Position numbers and translations under genes: made by a program
Shown: one piece after another, positions 27,350-35,180 of the stretch
How positions within the stretch are numbered: position 1 is the first letter of the stretch
Layout: each line of letters starts with the position of its first letter
Notes under the pieces: generated by a model
What the model was told of the DNA's origin: nothing
Databases searched by the model: none
What the model saw: the letters and a program-made list of their open reading frames with translations, nothing else
NCBI RefSeq assembly: GCF_000716675.1
Contig: NZ_JNXT01000059.1
Coordinates: forward strand, 1 to 64,000
Direction of reading: 5' to 3'
DNA from: Streptomyces alboflavus
GTDB lineage: Bacteria > Actinomycetota > Actinomycetes > Streptomycetales > Streptomycetaceae
DNA: 64,000 nt

Positions 27350-27395
27350 AGCCTCGCACGACGACGAGCGAGCGCCGGACCACCAGACCGGCGAC

Positions 27396-27433
27396 CGGGC
27401 GGCTGCCCCTGTAACCCCAGGGGCAGCCGCCCG
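27396..27433. terminator. Bidirectional terminator hairpin
   Basis: CGGGCGGCTGCCCCT (27396-27410) pairs perfectly with its complement at 27419-27433 around an 8-nt loop, serving the convergent zinc-ribbon and protease genes. Confidence 0.9.
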
Positions 27434-27588
27434 CTCACATTCCTCAGGACGCCCGACAGCCCGCGCTCCCCGGCCGACCGGGACTCTGTGCCGTACCGGT
27501 GCCCCAGGAGCGCGTGCGGGCCGCCCAGAGCCGCGCACGGCCCGTCCGCGCGGAGCCCGGAACTCAGGGCCCCGCGCGGTCCGTCCGC

Positions 27589-28419
27589 TCACTGACCCTG
27601 GTTCATCACCCGCACGACGTCCGAGATCCGTGTGTACACCCCCGGGCTGCCCGCCCGGCCGCAGCCGTCCCCCCACGACACCAGGCCGATGAGCCTCCCT
27701 CGCGCGACCAGCGGCCCACCGCTGTCGCCTTGGCAGGCATCCCGGCCCCCCTGAGGCTCCCCCGCGCACACCATGGAGGCGCGCGTGTACGTGCCGTCAG
27801 CACTGCCGGGGTACGCCTCCTCGCACACCTTGTCCGCGAGGACCGTGACCTGGGCGGCGCGCAGCGACCGGGCGTAGTCGCCCCGCCCCGTGGTGTCACC
27901 CCAGCCGTACACGGTGGCGCTCGTACCGGGGTCGTAGGCGGCGTCTCCGGCGCGCGCCGTCCCGATCACATGGCTCTGCGGCAGCGGCTGCGCCAGGGTC
28001 AGCACCGCGAAGTCACCGGCGTTGGTGTAGCTGTCGTAGTCGCGGTTGACCCGCACGCGGCTCACGGAGATCTCACTGCCCGCGTTCGTGGCCAGGTCCT
28101 CACGGTCGGCGATGACCTTGAGGTCCCGTACCTCACCGAGGGCCACACCGAGGACTTCCTCGCGCATGCAGTGCGCCGCGGTGAGGACCGTCGAGCGCGC
28201 GATCGCGACACCACCGCAGAACTGGCCCGACCTCGTACCCCCGAACCGGTCACGGCTCGCAAGGGCCACCGTCCAGGGGCTGTCGGCCACCCGCACCGGC
28301 TGGCCTCCGATGATGACGCTGTCGGCCTCGGCGGGGGCCGTGGCCGCCAGGGGCAGCGCCGCTGCCGCTGCCCCCAGGACCAGCGCTGAGGCCAGCGATC
28401 GGGCGATGGGACGACGCAT
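27589..28419 (-). CDS. Secreted trypsin-like serine protease (S1A)
   Basis: The 276-residue preproenzyme has a signal peptide (RRPIARSLASALVLGAAA..., residues 1 to about 32) and a short propeptide; mature-like N-terminus IIGGQPV starts at residue 36. The catalytic triad is His83 (TAAHC), Asp136 (NAGDFAVL) and Ser233 (GDSGGP). Asp227 lies six residues before Ser233 and sets trypsin-like specificity for Arg/Lys. Cysteines are placed as in S1A enzymes. It probably acts outside the cell on proteins. It is a single gene between two terminators, upstream of hrdB's terminator. Confidence 0.95.
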   Translation of the reverse strand: MRRPIARSLASALVLGAAAAALPLAATAPAEADSVIIGGQPVRVADSPWTVALASRDRFGGTRSGQFCGGVAIARSTVLTAAHCMREEVLGVALGEVRDLKVIADREDLATNAGSEISVSRVRVNRDYDSYTNAGDFAVLTLAQPLPQSHVIGTARAGDAAYDPGTSATVYGWGDTTGRGDYARSLRAAQVTVLADKVCEEAYPGSADGTYTRASMVCAGEPQGGRDACQGDSGGPLVARGRLIGLVSWGDGCGRAGSPGVYTRISDVVRVMNQGQ

Positions 28420-28502
28420 GCGATCTCCTCACTCCGGGTTGCAATCGCACACCCAGAGTCAGCCACCGTCCCATGCCCCGCACGTGCGCCACGCGGGCAG
28501 GC

Positions 28503-28540
28503 GAAAGGCCCGGAGTCCCGTGCGGGTCTCCGGGCCTTTC
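28503..28540 (-). terminator. hrdB terminator hairpin
   Basis: GAAAGGCCCGGAG (28503-28515) pairs perfectly with CTCCGGGCCTTTC (28528-28540), and the minus-strand transcript continues with a short pyrimidine run; it starts 20 bp after the hrdB stop. Confidence 0.9.
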
Positions 28541-28559
28541 TGTGGCACTGTGCCGCGGC

Positions 28560-30101
28560 TCAGTCCAGGTAGTCGCGCAGGACCTGCGAGCGCGACGGGT
28601 GGCGCAGCTTCGACATCGTCTTCGACTCGATCTGGCGGATGCGCTCGCGCGTCACTCCGTAGACCTTGCCGATCTCGTCGAGGGTCTTCGGCTGACCGTC
28701 GGTGAGACCGAATCGCATCGAGACGACGCCCGCCTCGCGCTCCGACAGGGTGTCGAGCACGGAGTGGAGCTGCTCCTGGAGGAGCGTGAAGCTGACCGCG
28801 TCGGCCGGGACGACGGCTTCGGAGTCCTCGATGAGGTCACCGAACTCGCTGTCGCCGTCCTCGCCCAGCGGCGTGTGCAGGGAGATGGGCTCGCGGCCGT
28901 ACTTCTGGACCTCGATGACCTTCTCCGGGGTCATGTCGAGTTCCTTGGCCAGCTCCTCCGGGGTGGGCTCGCGGCCCAGGTCCTGGAGCATCTGGCGCTG
29001 CACGCGCGCGAGCTTGTTGATGACCTCGACCATGTGCACCGGGATACGGATGGTGCGGGCCTGGTCGGCCATGGCGCGGGTGATGGCCTGACGGATCCAC
29101 CAGGTGGCGTACGTGGAGAACTTGTAGCCCTTGGTGTAGTCGAACTTCTCGACCGCGCGGATCAGACCGAGGTTGCCCTCCTGGATGAGGTCCAGGAAGA
29201 GCATGCCGCGGCCGGTGTAGCGCTTGGCCAGGGAGACCACGAGGCGGAGGTTGGCCTCCAGGAGGTGGTTCTTGGCGCGGCGGCCGTCCTCGGCGATGAT
29301 CTCCAGCTCGCGCTTGAGCTTCGGCGCGAGCTTGTCCGCGTTGGCCAGCTTGTCCTCGGCGAACAGGCCCGCCTCGATGCGCTTGGCGAGCTCGACCTCC
29401 TGCTCGGCGTTGAGCAGGGGGACCTTGCCGATCTGCTTCAGGTAGTCCTTGACCGGGTCGGCGGTGGCACCCGCGGCGGCGACCTGCTGTGCGGGCGCGT
29501 CGTCCTCGTCCTCGTCGGAGAGCACGAAGCCCTGCGCGCCCTCCTCCGCGGGCTCGCCCTCGCCGGGCTTGCCGGCGGCGGGCGTCTCCTCGGTGGCCTC
29601 CTCGTCCAGGAGCTCACCGGCTTCCTTCTTGGAGGTGGTCTTCTTGGCCGCCGTCTTCTTGGCGGTGGTCTTCTTGGCGACGGCCTTCTTGGCGGTCGTC
29701 TTCTTGGCAGCGGCCTTCTTGGCCGTACCGTCCTCGGCGGCTTCGGCGGCGACCGGCTTCTCGGGCGCGGCCGCGGTGGTGGCCGGCTTCGCCGTGGCGG
29801 TCTTGGCCGCGACCGTCTTGGTCGCGGTGCGCTTGGCCGGGCTCTTCGCTGCGACGCTCTTGCGGGGGCGCTTCGGCTCCGCGGCACTGACCATCAGCGT
29901 CACACCCTCTTCCTCGAGGATCTGGTTGAGGCTGCGCAGAACGTTCTTCCACTGAGTGGCCGGGATCTGGTCAGCTTCGAAGGCACGACGAACGTCGTCG
30001 CCGGCGATCTGCCCATCAGCCTTTCCCCGCTCGATGAGCGCCATGACAGAGACGGATTCGGCGATCTCCGGCGGGAGCGTACGGGATGTGCTGGCCGACA
30101 C
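28560..30101 (-). CDS. hrdB: Principal RNA polymerase sigma factor HrdB
   Basis: The 513-residue group 1 sigma-70 factor directs most vegetative transcription. The N-terminal region begins [15 protein letters not shown] as in Streptomyces HrdB. A long Lys/Ala/Thr-rich low-complexity segment (AKKTTAKK repeats, about residues 80-160) and an acidic stretch precede region 1.2 ([16 protein letters not shown]). Region 2 carries [19 protein letters not shown] and region 4.2 [10 protein letters not shown] near the end. GTG 30101 is chosen by family match and GAGG upstream; a longer in-frame extension has no family support. Candidate promoters lie 120-200 bp upstream. Confidence 0.97.
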   Translation of the reverse strand: MSASTSRTLPPEIAESVSVMALIERGKADGQIAGDDVRRAFEADQIPATQWKNVLRSLNQILEEEGVTLMVSAAEPKRPRKSVAAKSPAKRTATKTVAAKTATAKPATTAAAPEKPVAAEAAEDGTAKKAAAKKTTAKKAVAKKTTAKKTAAKKTTSKKEAGELLDEEATEETPAAGKPGEGEPAEEGAQGFVLSDEDEDDAPAQQVAAAGATADPVKDYLKQIGKVPLLNAEQEVELAKRIEAGLFAEDKLANADKLAPKLKRELEIIAEDGRRAKNHLLEANLRLVVSLAKRYTGRGMLFLDLIQEGNLGLIRAVEKFDYTKGYKFSTYATWWIRQAITRAMADQARTIRIPVHMVEVINKLARVQRQMLQDLGREPTPEELAKELDMTPEKVIEVQKYGREPISLHTPLGEDGDSEFGDLIEDSEAVVPADAVSFTLLQEQLHSVLDTLSEREAGVVSMRFGLTDGQPKTLDEIGKVYGVTRERIRQIESKTMSKLRHPSRSQVLRDYLD

Positions 30102-30268
30102 GAACAACCTCTCGGAACGTTGGAAAACGGCTTCCGGCCCCGTCCACTGTGGACCGGAGCCGACGACCGACGGCTGGGGATTTGGGCCGACGGCGCGGGC
30201 GGGGCCGTGGAGCTCGGACAGCGCCGTGAACGACGGCTGTATTCCCTCCTCGGCTATCACCTCTTAGG

Positions 30269-30295
30269 TCATCGCGCTGTTCGTAGGAGCGTTAC
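30269..30295 (-). promoter_or_regulatory. Candidate ECF-type hrdB promoter
   Basis: On the minus strand GTAAC (30291-30295) is followed after 16 bp by CGATGA (30269-30274), the spacing and shape of an ECF sigma promoter; hrdB is known in Streptomyces to depend on such factors. A second candidate, GGGAAT-N18-GCT (30246 down to 30220), partly resembles the SigR consensus GGAAT-N18-GTT. Confidence 0.5.
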
Positions 30296-30664
30296 GCCCA
30301 ATCTACGTGGCCCGAGTCACACCCCGTAAGCGCTCAAAAGCAGCTAGATGCGGTCAGAAGCGACGAGAGTTCCGTCATCCTCCAGTCGGATGCGCACGTC
30401 GCGTTCGTCGTGATGCGCGTCCGTCGGCGCCCTCACGGCCGCATCAACATTCCTCGTCACGCATCAACATCCTTCGACGTCCGTCGGCTCCCTTGGGGTG
30501 TACGCCGACGTCTCTCCGTGTCGCCAGCGTCCTTCAGCCCGGACCGCGACGCCACCCGGGCGCCGGGCTCACGGTCGCCGTCCACGTACGAAGTCATCGT
30601 CTTCCCCCTGAGTACGAAGCCCTCGCATGACCTCCCATCGCTCGTGCCATCCCCCGCCGCTGCC

Positions 30665-30704
30665 GCCGGACCCGCCCTGCCCCTGAGGGGTGCGGGAGTC
30701 CGGC
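30665..30704 (-). terminator. Probable whiH terminator hairpin
   Basis: GCCGGA/TCCGGC outer arms with GCGGG/CCCGC and an inner CCCC-TGA-GGGG stem form a nested hairpin 74 bp after the whiH stop; one side has a small bulge. Confidence 0.55.
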
Positions 30705-30777
30705 GACGCGGGCGGCATAAGGCAGCGAAACGATGCTGCGGGGGCGGGCACGGGCTGCCGTACTGACGCGGGAGGGG

Positions 30778-31668
30778 TCAGTGCTCGCGGGGAGCGGGCA
30801 CCACGCGCTCCACTTCCGGGTGGACGGTGAGCAGCTGCCGCATGGCGGACTCGGCACCGGCTCCGTCGCCCGCGGCGAGGGCGTCGACGATCCGGGAGTG
30901 GTGCACCAGGGAGGCCTCGGTCGGGCGGTCACAGCCGGTGACGGGCCCTCCGGAGACGTGGAGTGCGGCGGAGACGATGCCGGAGAGGTGCTCCAGCATG
31001 CGGTTGCCCGCGACCTGGATGAGCAGCGAGTGGAACTCGGCGTCCGCGCGGGAGAAGGTGATCGAGTCACCCTGGGCCAGCGCGTGGCCCATGATCTCCA
31101 CCATGTCGGCGAGCCGCTGCTGCACCTCCTCGCGGCCGTGCCCGGCGGCGAGGCGGGCCGCCAGGGGCTCGATCGTCCAGCGGAGCTCACTGAGTTCGCG
31201 CCGCTGGTCGTCGCGCTGCGGGCCGAACGCCCGCCATTCGATGATGTCCGGGTCGAGCAGGTTCCAGTCGCTGACCGGGCGGACGCGCGTGCCGACGTTC
31301 GGGCGGGCGCTGACGAGGCCTTTGGCCTCCAGTACGCGCAGCGATTCACGGACGACGGTGCGGGAGACCTCGAACCGCTGGCCGATCTCCTCCGGGACCA
31401 GGGGCCGGTCGGCTCCGAGGTCTCCGGAGACGATCATCTGGCCCAGCTGCTGGACCAGTTGGCCATGCAGCCCGCGGCCGCGGTTGCCTGCGGCTCGTCG
31501 GCCCACGCGGCCCAGGTCCTGGTCCGCGCCGTCCCACACGGGAGCGACCACGCGGTCGGCGCCGGGAGCCTCCGCGTAGGGGTAGCGGTCGAGTTCGCCC
31601 GCCGGGCCGGCGAGGCCGGCGTCTGCGGAGCGGGCGGTGGTCATCATGGTGTGCGCAAGGGTACTCAC
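30778..31668 (-). CDS. whiH: Sporulation regulator WhiH (GntR family)
   Basis: The 296-residue protein has a winged helix (roughly residues 70-130; LVPEEIGQRFEVSRTVVRESLRVLEAKG) and a FCD-type ligand domain (AEFHSLLIQVAGN, HSRIVDALAAGD). Its N-terminus (STLAHTMMTTARSADAGLAGPAGELDRYPYAE), length and place next to hrdB match WhiH, needed for sporulation septation in aerial hyphae. GTG 31668 is preferred; it lacks a Shine-Dalgarno, and an upstream in-frame ATG would read through the promoter palindrome. In S. coelicolor whiH is transcribed by sigma WhiG and is thought to repress itself; a 7-3-7 palindrome lies just upstream. Confidence 0.92.
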   Translation of the reverse strand: MSTLAHTMMTTARSADAGLAGPAGELDRYPYAEAPGADRVVAPVWDGADQDLGRVGRRAAGNRGRGLHGQLVQQLGQMIVSGDLGADRPLVPEEIGQRFEVSRTVVRESLRVLEAKGLVSARPNVGTRVRPVSDWNLLDPDIIEWRAFGPQRDDQRRELSELRWTIEPLAARLAAGHGREEVQQRLADMVEIMGHALAQGDSITFSRADAEFHSLLIQVAGNRMLEHLSGIVSAALHVSGGPVTGCDRPTEASLVHHSRIVDALAAGDGAGAESAMRQLLTVHPEVERVVPAPREH

Positions 31669-31706
31669 GGATGAGTTGTCGGCTTGGCCCTCAAGTCCCT
31701 TGAGGT
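31669..31706 (-). promoter_or_regulatory. whiH promoter/operator candidate
   Basis: On the minus strand CCTCAAG-GGA-CTTGAGG (31689-31705) is a perfect 7-3-7 palindrome. Within it TCAA is followed after 16 bp by GCCGACAA, close to the sigma WhiG consensus TAAA-N15/16-GCCGATAA. A transcript from this -10 would begin at or next to GTG 31668. TCCGATAA near 31770 is an alternative -10 without a matching -35. Confidence 0.5.
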
Positions 31707-31830
31707 CTTTGGTGAAAAGCACACGAAAGGGTGATCGCTTACCTCGCTCCAATTGACGCGTTATCGGAAAGAAGTGGCCGCCGCCCGGAGAGTTGCGCGC
31801 AACGCAGGAACGAAAGGCAGCAGATTGCGG

Positions 31831-34071
31831 TCAGCTCGCCCTGTTTCGCGTCGCGGTCAGCAGATAAGCGCAGAGCAGGGCGGTGACGGACAACGCCAGT
31901 GCGCCGCCCACGGGTTGGGCAACCATCCGGAGTCCCCCGGCCAGATACCGCTCGACTCCGAAGGGCCATTCCACGAGTGCGAGCTGCCGCAATCGCCCTG
32001 GCAGACCGACCGCCGATCGCACAGACGGGCCCGCCAGCCCCTTTTGTACGAGGGGTACAACGACAATCGGAACGGCGACGACAGCGGCGAGCCCGGCAGT
32101 GGTGGACCGGAACACACCGGCCGCCAGAACCCCCGCCCAAGCACAGCCGATCATAAAGGTGATCCAACTCGTACTCACGGAAAGCCAGTCAGCGGGAACT
32201 TCGGTGAGCTCCGGTCCGTATACGAGGTGGAGCACGGCGGCGTCGCAGCCCACGGTGAGCACGGCCAGGAGCAGAGCGGTGACCGCGGCGACCACGAGCT
32301 TCGCGGCGAGCAGACCGAGACGGCGCGGGACGGTGCCTCGGTCCGTCGCGAGGGCGGGATGGCGGAACTCCTCGCCGAAGGCGAGTGCGCCGAGAAGCCC
32401 GGCACCAAGGGCCGCGGGCGGCAGCGGAAGTTCGGTGGGCCAGGCCGCGAGCAGCCGGGGCTGCGGTGTGTGGCCCGTGCGACCGAGGAAGACGCACAGC
32501 AGTGCGGATACGGCGAGGACGGCGGCCACCGTGAGGTGTCCGGTACCGATTCCGGTGGCGCGGCACAGTTCGTAGCGCAGGGGACGCAGGGGGCTGCGAG
32601 CCGCGTGGACGGCGATGGGGGGTGGCAGGGGGGACACGGGGGGTGGTGGAGGCTGGGGCGGGGCTGGGGACGGGGATGCATGCGGGCTCTGGGGGTGAGG
32701 CTTCGGTGATGTCCGTGTGGGGGTCAGGTCGGCGGGCGGCTCGCCGCCGTCCAGTGGGCGGAGCGGGACGAGCGGGTGGAGTGGGGCGAGTCGGGGTGAG
32801 GGCTCAGGGGGGCGTCCGGGCTCATCCCGGGGCTCACCCGTTGGCTCATCCCGCGGCTCATCCATTGGCTCGCTCCAGGGCTCGGCGGCGGGCGACCCGG
32901 CTCTCAGAGTGGGCTCCGCCTCTGCGCCTGGATCCGCCGGGGGCTCGTGCTCAGGCTCCGCGTCGGGCCGGACGAGGTCGGCGTACTTCCGTTCCTCAGG
33001 CAGGAGTTGAACCGTCGGTGCCGGTTCCGGCAAGGTCACGGGCGGGAGGGTGACGGTCGACGCGTCAGTGACGTCTGGCGGGGCGGTGTCAGCACCACAC
33101 GGGTTGCGCGGAGTGCTCTTAGTGGATACGCCGGGCGCGCGCTCCGGCGCCGCCACCTCGGGCTCCGCCTCAGGAGCCAACCCACGACCTGCCGACGCCC
33201 CCGCGTCCCCGATCTCGTCCGCGAGGCGATGAACGAGAATGCCGTGCCGGAACGCGGTCTCGCCCACATCCGCGCAGGTGCTGCCGTACACCGAAAGCCT
33301 GTTGCCGTCCTCCTCCACCACCTCCACGGGCCTGCGGCGTGCCCGTGCTTCCTTCGTCAGCAGGGCGGCCAGGCGCGCGGCATGCGGCGTGCGGACAGCC
33401 ACGCGGGGGCGCAGCCGGGTGCGGGCGAACTCCCCCGCCTCCTGATCGGCGGTGACGCGTCCGGCTTCGAGCGTGACGACCCGGTCAGCGGTTCGCGCGG
33501 CCTCCTTGGAGTCGCTGGTGGAGTACAGGACGGTGCCGCCTCGGGCCGCGTGCGCCCGCAGGAAGCCGTGCAGCCAGGCGCCCTCCCGGGCGGAAAGGCC
33601 GTCGGCGGGACCGTCCAGGACGAGCGTGTGCGGGTCGGCGAGCAAGGCGCAGGCCAGCGCGAGCCTGCGATCCATGCCGCGCGAGAGGGTGCCGAGTGAC
33701 TGTCCGCGAAGGCTGACGAGCCCGACGGCCTCCAGTACGTCGTCGGCACGCAGCACGGGCACACCAACAGCGGCGCAGAGCATCCGCAGGTGGCCCCGCA
33801 CCGAGCGAGCCGGATGACCTGGCACTTCGCCGAGCAGCACACCCACTTCCCGGGAGGGATGGGCGATGCGGTGCAGAGGGCGGCCTCTGAAGTAGGTGAC
33901 CCCGCGGCCCTGTTGGAGTTCGAGCATCAACCTGAGCACCGTCGTCTTGCCCGCGTCGGCCGCGCCGAGCAGCGCGGTGACACGGCCCGTGCGCGCCTCG
34001 AAGGACACGTCGTCGACAGCGGGCGGGAGCTCCTTGCGACTCTTGCTGGTCAGTCCGATGGCCTGGATCAT
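31831..34071 (-). CDS. ABC transporter fusion: degenerate ATPase joined to membrane domain
   Basis: The 746-residue protein starts with an ABC ATPase domain (1-230), continues with a Pro/Glu-rich disordered linker (about 290-510, with repeated EP and DEP motifs), and ends with about six membrane helices (525-740). Walker A is intact (GAADAGKT, 36-43). The signature is LSRGM (129-133), the Walker B glutamate is glycine (VLDGP, Gly154), and the H-loop histidine is missing (STSDS, 184-188). ATP binding with little or no hydrolysis is therefore likely. The fold resembles ABC-2 type exporters. It lies upstream of whiH on the same strand, but whiH appears to have its own promoter. Substrate unknown. 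Confidence 0.85.
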   Translation of the reverse strand: MIQAIGLTSKSRKELPPAVDDVSFEARTGRVTALLGAADAGKTTVLRLMLELQQGRGVTYFRGRPLHRIAHPSREVGVLLGEVPGHPARSVRGHLRMLCAAVGVPVLRADDVLEAVGLVSLRGQSLGTLSRGMDRRLALACALLADPHTLVLDGPADGLSAREGAWLHGFLRAHAARGGTVLYSTSDSKEAARTADRVVTLEAGRVTADQEAGEFARTRLRPRVAVRTPHAARLAALLTKEARARRRPVEVVEEDGNRLSVYGSTCADVGETAFRHGILVHRLADEIGDAGASAGRGLAPEAEPEVAAPERAPGVSTKSTPRNPCGADTAPPDVTDASTVTLPPVTLPEPAPTVQLLPEERKYADLVRPDAEPEHEPPADPGAEAEPTLRAGSPAAEPWSEPMDEPRDEPTGEPRDEPGRPPEPSPRLAPLHPLVPLRPLDGGEPPADLTPTRTSPKPHPQSPHASPSPAPPQPPPPPVSPLPPPIAVHAARSPLRPLRYELCRATGIGTGHLTVAAVLAVSALLCVFLGRTGHTPQPRLLAAWPTELPLPPAALGAGLLGALAFGEEFRHPALATDRGTVPRRLGLLAAKLVVAAVTALLLAVLTVGCDAAVLHLVYGPELTEVPADWLSVSTSWITFMIGCAWAGVLAAGVFRSTTAGLAAVVAVPIVVVPLVQKGLAGPSVRSAVGLPGRLRQLALVEWPFGVERYLAGGLRMVAQPVGGALALSVTALLCAYLLTATRNRAS

Positions 34072-34287
34072 CGCTTCTCTCGCGGGACGTGCGACCGCTC
34101 GGCGGCCGGGGCGAGTCCGCCGAATCGGGGACGGACGAACCCCGTGGGTACCGCAGCAAGATAACGCGACATTTCCGGCTTTTCGCTCAGGGCGTGGGCC
34201 GCGGGTGTCAACCGCGGTGCCCGAGGCGCCGAATGACGCACCCCGATCGCGCAGCCAGGAGCGGCACTACGCGACCGAGAGGCGCCC

Positions 34288-35049
34288 TCAGACGTCGGGG
34301 CGCAGCATCGGCGGGTTGAGGAGCGTGGCGCCGCCTGCCCGGAAAAGCTGTGCGGGCCGCCCGCCCTGGCGGGTCGTCGTACCGCCGGTGGGGACGAGGA
34401 AGCCCGGCGTGCCCGTCACCTTGCGGTGGAAGTTACGCGGGTCGAGCGCCACACCCCACACGGCTTCGTAGACCCGGCGCAGCTCACCGACCGTGAACTC
34501 GGGCGGGCAGAACGCCGTGGCAAGAGAGGAGTACTCGATCTTCGAACGGGCGCGCTCCACTCCGTCGGAGAGGATCTGCGCGTGGTCGAACGCGAGGGGC
34601 GTCGCCTGTTCCCCCTCGCGGCCGTACCCGCCCTGGGCGAGCAGGGCGTCGACCGGCGCCCAGCGCGCGCTGTTCGCGTCACCGCCCGCTCTGGGCGCGG
34701 GCAGGTCGGGTGCGAGCGCGAGGTGCGCGACGCTGACCACCCGCATGCGCGGATCGCGCTTGGGGTCGCCGTAGGTGGCCAGCTGCTCCAAGTGCGCCCC
34801 ATTGGCCTGAACCGGGCTGTCAGGATCATGGGCGCACAGCCCCGTCTCCTCGATCAGTTCCCGCGCCGCCGCAGACGACAGGTCCTCATCGGGCCGCACG
34901 AACCCGCCGGGCAGCGCCCAACGTCCCTGGAACGGTGACTCACCGCGACGTACGGCCAGCGCGCACAGCGCGTGGCGACGCACGGTCAGCACGACCAGAT
35001 CGACGGTGACAGCAAAGGGCGGGAAGGCCGACGGGTCGTAGGGCGACAT
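34288..35049 (-). CDS. NUDIX hydrolase with NrtR-like winged-helix C-terminus
   Basis: The 253-residue protein has an N-terminal NUDIX domain with a complete box (Gly49-x5-Glu55-x7-Arg63-Glu64-x2-Glu67-Glu68-x-Gly70). A C-terminal winged helix (about 165-235; FTVGELRRVYEAVWGVALDPRNFHRKV) is characteristic of NrtR, the ADP-ribose-responsive regulator of NAD metabolism. The intact NUDIX box means hydrolysis of ADP-ribose or a similar nucleotide is possible, whereas classical NrtR often has lost it. ATG 35049 lies 10 bp from a near-palindrome that may be its own operator. No NAD gene is adjacent. Confidence 0.87.
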   Translation of the reverse strand: MSPYDPSAFPPFAVTVDLVVLTVRRHALCALAVRRGESPFQGRWALPGGFVRPDEDLSSAAARELIEETGLCAHDPDSPVQANGAHLEQLATYGDPKRDPRMRVVSVAHLALAPDLPAPRAGGDANSARWAPVDALLAQGGYGREGEQATPLAFDHAQILSDGVERARSKIEYSSLATAFCPPEFTVGELRRVYEAVWGVALDPRNFHRKVTGTPGFLVPTGGTTTRQGGRPAQLFRAGGATLLNPPMLRPDV

Positions 35050-35059
35050 GCCGCGATCA

Positions 35060-35079
35060 TAGTCGTCTGCTTGACGATA
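35060..35079. promoter_or_regulatory. Near-palindrome at the NUDIX/NrtR-like promoter
   Basis: TAGTCGTCTGCTTGACGATA has arms TAGTCGTC and GACGATA (one unpaired base) around a 5-base centre, 11 bp before the start codon. It resembles NrtR-type operators with TAGTC half-sites, so autoregulation is plausible. Confidence 0.45.
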
Positions 35080-35180
35080 AACACCTCCTACGCCAGCTCC
35101 CGCAACATCTACTTCCGGCCCCGATTCCTGGGATCCGCGCCCGTGGCCCGCCGCGCCCTCCGCACCGCCGCCCAGCGCTC

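Larger units (their letters stand above)
30102..30777. other. Long intergenic region between whiH 3' end and hrdB
   Basis: This 676-bp stretch holds the hrdB leader and promoter region (30102-30300), a repeated GCATCAACATYCYT element near 30441-30475, and a hairpin at 30665-30704 that probably ends whiH. Open frames across it lack domain or codon-bias support. Confidence 0.6.

Noticed and set aside
30307..30630. Open frames between whiH and hrdB
   Set aside because: No recognisable domain; the region is better explained as promoter, leader and terminator sequence.
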